From positions 248,001 through 312,000 of the forward strand of contig NZ_CP049872.1 in NCBI RefSeq assembly GCF_011302915.1: DNA of 64,000 nucleotides. Direction: 5' to 3'. The stretch's first letter is position 1; every line of letters starts with the position of its first letter. The notes under the pieces were generated by a model. That model did not search any database. It saw only the letters and a list, made by a program, of their open reading frames with translations, and was not told where the DNA came from. This DNA is from Thermomonas sp. HDW16 (GTDB lineage: Bacteria; Pseudomonadota; Gammaproteobacteria; Xanthomonadales; Xanthomonadaceae). Positions 57,723 through 64,000 of this stretch are shown here, in pieces. The translations under genes were made by a program, and so were the position numbers.

Positions 57723-58541
57723 TTACTGGCGTTCGCTACGGCTTGGCGCGGGCGCGGCCAGGCCAGGCGATGTGCGCCAGGGATTGATGTCCAGGCCGCC
57801 GCGACGGGTATAGCGTGCCTGCACAGAGAGCGTTTGCGGCCGGCAACGCGCCATCAGGTCGGTGAAGATGCGCTCCACGCATTGCTCGTGGAATTCAGCG
57901 TGGTCGCGGAAGCTGACGATGTAGCGGAGCAGGCCGGCACGATCCAGGCGCGGGCCGCGATAGGCGATGGCCACATCCGCCCAATCCGGCTGTCCGGTGA
58001 CCGGGCAATTGGATTTCAGCAGTGCGCTGGTCAGGGTTTCCTCGACGACCTCCGCTGCATCCGCCGCCAGCAGTGACGCATCGGGTGGGCCGTACTGGTC
58101 GATGGCGATGTCGAGGGTATCGATGCTGTCGCCTTGGTTCGCATGCATCGGCGGCAAGCCGAAGGCCATCGACACCGGCGCGCCAGCGGCGGCCGACAAG
58201 TCGGCCCCGATCTGTATGCGCAACGCCTCGGCATCGGCGAAACGCGTGCTGTTGCAGGAGTTCAGGTACAGCTTGAACGACTTGGATTCGATCAGCTGCG
58301 GCGAATCGGCCGGCACCTCGAAGGTGGCGGTGGCCACTTGCGGCTTGCCCTGCATGTCCAGCCACGACAATTCGTACGCGTGCCAGCGATCCACCCCGGC
58401 GAACGGCAACGCTTCGCCATCGATGCCGATGGCCACGCGGCCCAACGCACGCGGGATCGGATACAGCAAACCGGCATCGAACTGTTGCGGATAGGCGACT
58501 TCGCGACCGAGCGCGGAGCCGGAGACATCATTCGGGTTCAT
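57723..58541 (-). CDS. queF: NADPH-dependent 7-cyano-7-deazaguanine reductase QueF (272 aa)
   Basis: Reduces preQ0 to preQ1 in queuosine biosynthesis. The long, bimodular E. coli-type QueF is indicated by length and by the [11 protein letters not shown] motif near residue 95. The catalytic Cys lies in [13 protein letters not shown] near residue 180. The C-terminal [13 protein letters not shown] is conserved. Its ATG overlaps the zapE stop (ATGA), so it is the last gene of a coupled hydrolase-zapE-queF operon. Confidence 0.95.
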   Translation of the reverse strand: MNPNDVSGSALGREVAYPQQFDAGLLYPIPRALGRVAIGIDGEALPFAGVDRWHAYELSWLDMQGKPQVATATFEVPADSPQLIESKSFKLYLNSCNSTRFADAEALRIQIGADLSAAAGAPVSMAFGLPPMHANQGDSIDTLDIAIDQYGPPDASLLAADAAEVVEETLTSALLKSNCPVTGQPDWADVAIAYRGPRLDRAGLLRYIVSFRDHAEFHEQCVERIFTDLMARCRPQTLSVQARYTRRGGLDINPWRTSPGLAAPAPSRSERQ

Positions 58542-59638
58542 TCGCTGCGGTGCTCCAGGGCAAGGTATTCGGCCGATCGCATCTCGATCAGCCGCGAGGC
58601 CGTGCGTTCGAACGCGGCGACCAGGCGTTCGCCGCTGTAAAGATCCGTTGGCGCGGCATCGGCGGTGCAGATCAGGTTGACGTGGCGGTCGTAGAGTTCG
58701 TCGATCAGGTGCACGAAGCGGCGGGCGGCATCGTCGCGGTCGGCATTCATCCGCGGGATGTCGCCGAGCAGCACGGTGTGGAATTCGCGGGCGATCTCGA
58801 TGTAATCGGCATTGCCGCGCGGGCCTTCGCATAGCGCGGTGAAGTCGAACCAGCACTGGCCCTTGCAGCGCGCACGCACCGGGATGCGGCGGCCGTCGAT
58901 CACGATGCCGGCATCCACGTGCGCATCGTCACCGCCAAGCGCACGCCAGCGTTCGCCCAACCAGGCATCGGAACCGGCGTCCAGCGGTGCGCGATACACC
59001 GGCGAACGGGTCAAGGCACGCAGGCGGTAATCGTGCTCGCTGTCCAGGTGCACGACAGCGCATTGCCGCTCGATCAAGGCGATCGCCGGCAGGAAGCGCG
59101 CGCGCTGCAGGCCGTCCTTGTACAACTCGCCTGGAGCGGCATTGGAGCTGGTGACCAGCACCACGCCTTCGGCGAACAGGCGTTCCAGCAGGCGGCCCAG
59201 CAGCATCGCGTCGCCGATGTCGCTGACGAAGAATTCGTCCAGCACCAGCACCCGCAACGTGGCGCGCCATTCCTTGGCGATGATCGCCAGCGGGTCGCGT
59301 TCGCCGGCGTGTTCGCGCAGGCGCTGGTGCACGTCGCGCATGAAGCGGTGGAAATGGGTGCGGCGCTTTTCCGCGATCGGCAGGCCTTCGAAGAACAGGT
59401 CGATCAGGAAGGTCTTGCCGCGGCCCACGCCGCCCCACAGGTACAAGCCATGCGGTGCAGGCGCTCCCTGCGCGCCGAATAGGCGGGCGAACGGTCCCGG
59501 TGCCGAGACCGGTTCCAGCACGGCCGCGTGGATGCGGTCGAGCTCGCGCAGCGCCTCCTGTTGCGCGGGATCCTGCAGCCAGTCGCCGCGCGCCACGCCA
59601 TCGGCATAGCGCTGCGAAGGGAGCCGTGCATCGGTCAT
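58538..59638 (-). CDS. zapE: Cell division protein ZapE, AFG1-like ATPase (366 aa)
   Basis: An AFG1-family P-loop ATPase; E. coli ZapE associates with the Z-ring under stress. Walker [15 protein letters not shown] near residue 70, Walker [14 protein letters not shown] near 130, and the C-terminal arginine-finger region [12 protein letters not shown] near 315. It overlaps both neighbours by 4 bp (hydrolase upstream, queF downstream), so all three are one operon. Confidence 0.94.
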   Translation of the reverse strand: MTDARLPSQRYADGVARGDWLQDPAQQEALRELDRIHAAVLEPVSAPGPFARLFGAQGAPAPHGLYLWGGVGRGKTFLIDLFFEGLPIAEKRRTHFHRFMRDVHQRLREHAGERDPLAIIAKEWRATLRVLVLDEFFVSDIGDAMLLGRLLERLFAEGVVLVTSSNAAPGELYKDGLQRARFLPAIALIERQCAVVHLDSEHDYRLRALTRSPVYRAPLDAGSDAWLGERWRALGGDDAHVDAGIVIDGRRIPVRARCKGQCWFDFTALCEGPRGNADYIEIAREFHTVLLGDIPRMNADRDDAARRFVHLIDELYDRHVNLICTADAAPTDLYSGERLVAAFERTASRLIEMRSAEYLALEHRSE

Positions 59639-60297
59639 GCAGACGGAGCCGGCAACCAGTCGCGCACGCCGTTCTTCACCGCGCCGCGCAGGTCCATCAG
59701 CTTGCGATGGAAGAAATGGCTGGTGTCCGGCATCCGCACCAGTTCCGGTTGCCGCGGCAGGGTGGCCAGCCAGGCATACACGGCCTGCGGATCGACCACT
59801 TCATCGGCATCGCCCTGGATCACCAGCCACGGCGCGGTGGGGAGGTCGATCGCGGAGAAGTCCCAGTTGCGTCCCACCGGCGGGGCGATCGAGAGCAGGG
59901 CGGCCGCGCCCAGTTCCACCGCCAGCCGCAGGGAAATGTAGGCACCGAAGCTGAAACCGGCCAGCCACAAGGCCTTGTCCGGATGCTGCGCGCGAGCCCA
60001 GGCGGCGACCGCACGCAAGTCGTCGAGTTCGCCCGCGCCGTCGTCGAACGTACCTTCGGACTGACCGACGCCGCGGAAGTTGAAGCGCAGGGTGGTCACG
60101 CCGGATTCGCGCAAGGCGCGCGCCGCCATCGTCACCACCTTGTTGTGCATGGTGCCGCCTTCGGTCGGCAGCGGGTGGCAGATGATCGCCAGCACGGGGC
60201 GTGCCGCCACGTCCGCCTCCGGGGCATCGAGCGCGGCCTCGATCCGTCCGGCGGGACCGTCCAGGAACAAGGGGGCGGGATCGGTGGCGATGTTCAT
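59635..60297 (-). CDS. Alpha/beta hydrolase (220 aa)
   Basis: A small cytoplasmic serine hydrolase. CHPLPTEGGTMHNKVV near residue 38 is typical of this family's oxyanion loop; the nucleophile elbow is GFSFGAY near 116, the Asp lies in IQGDADEVVDP near 163, and the His in DTSHFFHRKL near 195. It resembles YfhR-like/dienelactone-type hydrolases; the substrate is unknown. First gene of the zapE-queF operon. Confidence 0.9.
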   Translation of the reverse strand: MNIATDPAPLFLDGPAGRIEAALDAPEADVAARPVLAIICHPLPTEGGTMHNKVVTMAARALRESGVTTLRFNFRGVGQSEGTFDDGAGELDDLRAVAAWARAQHPDKALWLAGFSFGAYISLRLAVELGAAALLSIAPPVGRNWDFSAIDLPTAPWLVIQGDADEVVDPQAVYAWLATLPRQPELVRMPDTSHFFHRKLMDLRGAVKNGVRDWLPAPSA

Positions 60298-60350
60298 CGG
60301 TACCTATGATGCCGCAGGCATGGTCAAGCGGGCGTGTGGCCCGGAAACGA

Positions 60351-60374
60351 CAACGCCGCCCGCAGGCGGCGTTG
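60351..60374 (-). terminator. Hairpin after the cytochrome c gene
   Basis: CAACGCCGCC-CGCA-GGCGGCGTTG, a perfect 10-bp stem, 19 bp past the cytochrome stop on the minus strand. The T-rich tail (TCGTTTCC) is short. Confidence 0.6.
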
Positions 60375-60392
60375 AACGACGGCGCGACAGGC

Positions 60393-60911
60393 TTACTTGC
60401 TCTGCGCGACCATCCATTCGACCGTGGCTTTCACCTGCTCGTCGGTCAGGGCCGGGTTGCCGCCCTTGGCAGGCATCACGCCGGTGCTGCCGGTGAAACC
60501 TTCGGTCGCCTTCTTGACCAGTTCGTCGAGGCCCTGCGCCGCCACACGCGCACCAATCCCTGCCGCGTCCAGCTTGGGCGCGCCGCCGGCACCGGAGGTA
60601 TGGCAGCCGGTGCACAGGTTGCCGAAGATGGTCTTGCCATCGGTGGTGCCGCCGTAGGCGACCTGCGAGGCCGCCGCCTCCGCCGCGGCCTTGACCGCTT
60701 CCGCTTGCTGGGCTGCGCCGGTGGCGCCGGCATACACCGCACCGATCGGGGCGATGCGGTTCAGCACGCGCTGTTCGGCGGCCGGGTCCGGGTCGTGCTT
60801 CACGGTGCCATTGATGTGGTGCGCGAACAGGATCAAGCCCACCGTCACGGCGGCCAGGAAGGCCAGCACCATCGAGAAGCGCTTGAGGAATTCAAGATCG
60901 TAGTTGCGCAC
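60393..60911 (-). CDS. Cytochrome c5 family protein (172 aa)
   Basis: An N-terminal helix (residues 12-30) anchors it in the inner membrane. An Ala/Glu-rich linker (residues 60-85) follows, then the c5 domain with the haem motif CTGCH near residue 101 and the axial Met in VMPAKGG near 145. Such proteins pass electrons between the bc1 complex and terminal oxidases. Monocistronic; the 490-bp intergenic region beyond holds its promoter. Confidence 0.9.
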   Translation of the reverse strand: MRNYDLEFLKRFSMVLAFLAAVTVGLILFAHHINGTVKHDPDPAAEQRVLNRIAPIGAVYAGATGAAQQAEAVKAAAEAAASQVAYGGTTDGKTIFGNLCTGCHTSGAGGAPKLDAAGIGARVAAQGLDELVKKATEGFTGSTGVMPAKGGNPALTDEQVKATVEWMVAQSK

Positions 60912-61160
60912 GATTCACCTGCAAAGTAATGCGGCGAAGGCCGCCAAACCGGGGAATTATTCCAGAACTGCAGCGTGCGTGCGAGATCAGCCAGTTAAGG
61001 GTGCAGCCAGCGGCCCGTTGCAGGGCTGCACGTGGATCGTCGTTGCAGAATCAATACCTTCACGTATGTATCTCGTGCAGCGCAGCATTTCCCCCATGGC
61101 AGTTGTCCGGCAATGCCTTGATGGAATGGAATTGCGCGAGGCAGAACAAGAGCTTCAGCG

Positions 61161-61181
61161 GGTCACGATGCAACCGTGACC
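61161..61181. promoter_or_regulatory. Inverted repeat upstream of the putative repeat-protein promoter
   Basis: GGTCACG-atgcaac-CGTGACC: perfect 7-bp arms and a 7-bp spacer, ten bases before the -35-like hexamer, a typical activator position. The binding protein is not known. Confidence 0.45.
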
Positions 61182-61191
61182 ATGCGCACGG

Positions 61192-61221
61192 TTGACAACG
61201 TAACCAATTGCCGGCGATAAC
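61192..61221 (+). promoter_or_regulatory. Putative promoter of the repeat-protein gene
   Basis: TTGACA (61192-61197), 18-bp spacer, GATAAC (61216-61221). The leader would be about 175 nt. Confidence 0.4.
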
Positions 61222-61351
61222 TCGCTCTTAACAGGGGATGAATCCAGCAGGGCACGGACGCCAAGCGCGCGCCTTGGTCTTGTCGGGGCAATCCACTTGC
61301 AGTCATCAGGCGTACCTGCTTCGGGCGGGCGCGGCGGGTGGTTTTCCAGTT

Positions 61352-61369
61352 TTGCCGTGGCCACGGCAA
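61352..61369. promoter_or_regulatory. 18-bp perfect palindrome in the leader
   Basis: TTGCCGTGGCCACGGCAA, perfectly symmetric, 32 bp before the ATG. Flanking GTGGT (61338-61342) and ACCAC (61371-61375) can extend the stem. It may be an operator or an RNA hairpin affecting translation. Confidence 0.4.
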
Positions 61370-61401
61370 GACCACAACTTGGAATGGAATCGGGGGATCT
61401 C

Positions 61402-64000
61402 ATGAGCAGCAACCGGAACGCGGGCAAGACGACCAAGGCGCGGCGTAGCCGCATTTACAAGGTCACCCCGATGACCCGCGCGGTGCGATCCGTGCTGGCG
61501 GCGTCCACCCTGGCGCTGGCGCTGGGAACCGGCGGCAATGCCTACGCCGGCAACTGCCCGCCGACCCAGGGCCAGTCCATCGTCCTGCGTTGCGAGAATG
61601 CTTCGATCGACACGGCACCGGTGTTCGACCTGACCACCGTGCCGCATGCCTTCGGTCCGACCGGCAATTCGCAGTCGCTGATCGGCGATGGCAAGACACA
61701 CGCAGATTCTGCTTGGTTAATTCTCCCATTTGGCTTCAGTTGGTATGCGCCGTTTCCCGTTTCAGGTAGCAATAGTGGTGACTTGCATGCCATACATGTT
61801 GAATCAACAAATGGATCGATTTACAGCGGCTATAACACCTACGCTGTATCGGCAACGTCCAGTGGCGGTGAGGCGGTTGGCATCTATGCAGTGGCTACAG
61901 GGAGCAATGCGCTCAACAATTCCGGCTCCCTGACAGCCGATGGCTACACCGATGCCGCCGGCATCGCTTCGTTCGGCGTGGACGACGTCACCGTCATCAA
62001 CAGCGGCGACATCAGCGCAACCGCCTACATGGGCAATGCCTACGGCGTGCTGGCGGTGGCCGACAGCGGCAACGTGGCCATCACCAACAGTGCCGCCACC
62101 ATCAATGCGTCCTCGACCTACGGCAACGCGTTCGGCCTGCAGGGCATCAGCACCGATGGTGCCGTGGACATCCACGCCAACGGTAACGGCGCCATCAACG
62201 CCAGAACCTATTACGGCGATGCCGCCGGCATTTTCGCCGCCAGCACGGCAGGCGATGTCTACGTCTACAACAACACCTCGATCGATGCGTATAGCGTCTA
62301 CGGCAACGCGACAGGCATCGATGCCTACAGCGATGCGGGCAGCGTCACCGTCAGCAACGTGGGCCCGATCAATGCCGATAGCGTCTATGGAAACGCGACC
62401 GGCATCAACGCCTACAGCAATGCCGGCGATGTGCTGATCGGCAATGCCGGCGGTGTCGACGTGTACACCCGCTACGGTTCGGCGATCGGCCTGTACGGCT
62501 ACAGCGGTACCGGCAACGTCACCATCAACAACAACGGCAACATCAGCGCCTATTCGTACGCGGGCCTGGCGGACGGCATCTTCGCCTCGGGCGCGGACAT
62601 CACCATCACCAACTCCTCGGTATCGACGATCGGCGTCAACGGTACCGGCTGGGCCGCGGGCATCGAGGCGCGTGGCACGGGTACCGTCTCGGTCACCAAC
62701 AACAACGGCGGCGAGATCTACGCGTATGCGTACGGGGCCGGTGGATTCGCAGCCGCCTACGGCATCTATGCCGCGGGTGCCGATGCCACCGTAGCCAACA
62801 GTGGCCGGATCGAAGCGCAGGGCTATTACGCCACCGGCATCCGCACCCAGACCTATGGCGATGTCAGTGCCACCAACGACGGCAGCATCTACGCCGGCAC
62901 CACCACCGACAGCGCGCTCGCCTGGGGTATCCGGGCGGAGGCGACGGGCGAAGGCGCAGCCATCACCATCGGCAACAGCGGCGACATCACGGCCGCGGCC
63001 GTCTATGGCGCCACCGGCATCGAAGCCGTGGCCAGCGGCCTTGGCGGCACCGCAAGCGTCACCAATACGGGCGACATCATCGTCACCCAGAATCGCGCGA
63101 TCACCAGTTACGGCGGCTATGGCGTGCTGGCGTCGGCGGACGGCGATTCGACCATCTACAACGATGGTGGCTATGTCGACGTGACCTCCAGGGGGCCGGC
63201 ATTCGGCCTGGCCAGCAATTCCTTCGCCGGCACCGCCAGCGTCACCAATACCGGCGATGTCTATGCCACCAGTACGTTGAGCTCGTCCGCCAATCCGTCG
63301 ATCGGCGCCACGGGACTCTTGGCGTTCTCGGGCAATGGCGACGCCTCGGTGGACAACAGCGGCAATGTGTACGCGCATGGCGTCAGGAGCAGCACCGGCA
63401 TCAGCGCTAGTGCCGGGGCGGACGGCAACGCGACGGTGACCAACAGCGGCGACATCGTGGCCACCACCAACGTGGCCAGCAACGCGCGTGCGAATGGCAT
63501 CAGGGTCGCGGCCGGCAACGGCAACATCGAGGTCGAGAACAGTGGCTCGATCTATGCCAGCGGCGCGATCCTGGCGTTCGGCATCTATTCGTCGAACACC
63601 GCCGGCGATACCCATCTCTACAACACGACGGATGGCGACATCGAGTTCTACTCCTATGCCGGACGGGGTTTCGGGGCATTCGCGTTCGCCGAACAGGGCG
63701 ACGTGAATTTCGAAAACGCCGGTTACATCCACGGCTACTCTTGGCAGCAGGCCTACGGCGCACGCGTGCGCGACCTGTATGGCGATGCATCGGCCAGCAA
63801 CAGCGGCTACATTGATATCGAAAGCGGCAACAACAGGGCGTTCGGCCTGTTGGCGGTGTCCCAGTACGCCGGTACGGCCAGCGTCAGCAACAGCTACGGC
63901 GGCTACATCAATGTGGTTGCAGCCACGGGTGCCTATGGCGCGCGCGTCTATGGCGTGGACGGCGCAAATGCGGACAACAGCGGGGAAATTCGCGCGAGCG
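61402..64000 (+). CDS. Repeat-rich autotransporter/adhesin-type surface protein (C-terminus off the right edge)
   Basis: Reading stays open from the ATG at 61402 (GGGGGA upstream) to the window end, 866 codons. The N-terminus has an extended basic leader (residues 1-25, including RRSRIYKV) before a hydrophobic core (VLAASTLALALG) and a cleavage site near AYAG, like the extended signal of type V autotransporters. Two Cys (residues 52 and 65) sit in the mature N-terminus. From about residue 173, 24 imperfect units of about 29 residues follow a pattern N-S-G-x-I-x-A...G-x-A-x-G-I-x-A, typical of beta-helical passengers. A beta-barrel translocator, if present, lies outside. Adhesin function is inferred from architecture. 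Confidence 0.85.
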   Translation, partial: MSSNRNAGKTTKARRSRIYKVTPMTRAVRSVLAASTLALALGTGGNAYAGNCPPTQGQSIVLRCENASIDTAPVFDLTTVPHAFGPTGNSQSLIGDGKTHADSAWLILPFGFSWYAPFPVSGSNSGDLHAIHVESTNGSIYSGYNTYAVSATSSGGEAVGIYAVATGSNALNNSGSLTADGYTDAAGIASFGVDDVTVINSGDISATAYMGNAYGVLAVADSGNVAITNSAATINASSTYGNAFGLQGISTDGAVDIHANGNGAINARTYYGDAAGIFAASTAGDVYVYNNTSIDAYSVYGNATGIDAYSDAGSVTVSNVGPINADSVYGNATGINAYSNAGDVLIGNAGGVDVYTRYGSAIGLYGYSGTGNVTINNNGNISAYSYAGLADGIFASGADITITNSSVSTIGVNGTGWAAGIEARGTGTVSVTNNNGGEIYAYAYGAGGFAAAYGIYAAGADATVANSGRIEAQGYYATGIRTQTYGDVSATNDGSIYAGTTTDSALAWGIRAEATGEGAAITIGNSGDITAAAVYGATGIEAVASGLGGTASVTNTGDIIVTQNRAITSYGGYGVLASADGDSTIYNDGGYVDVTSRGPAFGLASNSFAGTASVTNTGDVYATSTLSSSANPSIGATGLLAFSGNGDASVDNSGNVYAHGVRSSTGISASAGADGNATVTNSGDIVATTNVASNARANGIRVAAGNGNIEVENSGSIYASGAILAFGIYSSNTAGDTHLYNTTDGDIEFYSYAGRGFGAFAFAEQGDVNFENAGYIHGYSWQQAYGARVRDLYGDASASNSGYIDIESGNNRAFGLLAVSQYAGTASVSNSYGGYINVVAATGAYGARVYGVDGANADNSGEIRAS
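61918..64000 (+). repeat. About 24 tandem ~87-bp imperfect coding repeats
   Basis: Within the surface-protein gene each unit encodes 26-36 residues beginning Asn-(Ser/Asn/Thr)-Gly and containing Gly-Ile and Gly-Asp/Asn landmarks. Units diverge strongly in DNA but keep spacing. The clearest adjacent pair is around 62275-62445, where VYGNATGI is repeated in consecutive units. The array continues past the right edge. Confidence 0.85.

Larger units (their letters stand above)
60912..61401. other. 490-bp intergenic region upstream of the repeat protein
   Basis: No convincing gene. It holds a hairpin GTGCAGCC/GGCTGCAC (61001-61031), an inverted repeat at 61161-61181, a promoter-like pair at 61192-61221, and an 18-bp palindrome at 61352-61369 inside the presumed 5' leader of the repeat-protein gene. 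Short open frames here have no ribosome binding sites or recognisable content. Confidence 0.6.

Noticed and set aside
61228..61401. Cyclic-di-GMP (GEMM) riboswitch in the surface-protein leader
   Set aside because: Adhesin genes often have one, so I looked for it. The GNRA hairpin, tetraloop receptor and closing strands are not in the required order.
61918..64000. CRISPR array suggested by regular repeats
   Set aside because: The repeats are degenerate in DNA, lie in a continuous open frame and lack constant spacers and direct repeats of 25-40 bp.

Overview
The window is GC-rich, densely coding chromosomal DNA from a gammaproteobacterium that looks like a member of the Xanthomonadaceae/Lysobacteraceae (Lysobacter, Luteimonas, Thermomonas or Xanthomonas relatives). 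The basis is the origin block gyrB-recF-dnaN-dnaA-rpmH-rnpA-yidC-mnmE together with a nearby tonB-exbB-exbD1-exbD2 cluster beside pdxJ, an arrangement known from Xanthomonas, plus the sequence character of DnaA, PhhA, monomeric isocitrate dehydrogenase and the radical SAM protein. Genus-level assignment is inference. I see no mobile element, CRISPR array, tRNA or rRNA.

Layout. 1-9.5 kb: a truncated patatin lipoprotein, an rRNA methyltransferase, a TerC-type transporter behind a yybP-ykoY (manganese) riboswitch, a rhomboid protease, a YjdF-like membrane protein, a second patatin lipoprotein, phenylalanine hydroxylase and a TonB-dependent receptor. 9.4-19 kb: a NarL-type two-component pair, a DUF389 protein, fructose-1,6-bisphosphatase, a PAS histidine kinase with a CheY-like partner, an SLC13/TrkA-C permease and pirin. 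19-28 kb: a radical SAM protein, cardiolipin synthase, a frameshifted pdxJ, the energy-transduction cluster tonB-exbB-exbD-exbD followed by a third, separately terminated exbD, a TPR protein and an M48 protease.

28-38.5 kb is the replication origin region. gyrB, recF, dnaN and dnaA are on the minus strand; rpmH, rnpA, yidC and mnmE are on the plus strand. The dnaA-dnaN gap is AT-rich and holds three DnaA boxes; a fourth lies upstream of dnaA. Three parS-type palindromes (two inside recF, one between recF and dnaN) mark the ParB-binding centromere.

38.5-61 kb carries a lipoprotein with a TonB C-terminal domain, a NatAB-like exporter, a serine hydrolase, a small XRE/membrane-protein operon with its own operator, a ferredoxin-NADP reductase, a YadGH-like exporter, tatD, hrpB, a receiver-kinase hybrid, rluE, a methyltransferase lipoprotein, monomeric icd, a LysM protein, the overlapping hydrolase-zapE-queF operon and a cytochrome c5. 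From 61.4 kb to the right edge an incomplete gene encodes a surface-type protein with about 24 imperfect ~29-residue repeats, preceded by 490 bp of non-coding DNA with palindromes.

Most of the window is ordinary core genome. The parts most worth a second look are the repeat-rich surface protein and its leader, the XRE operon with its operator, the riboswitch, the parS trio, the third ExbD, the pdxJ frameshift, and three unrelated lipoproteins that share a Cys-Lys-Lys...Glu-Glu amino terminus.
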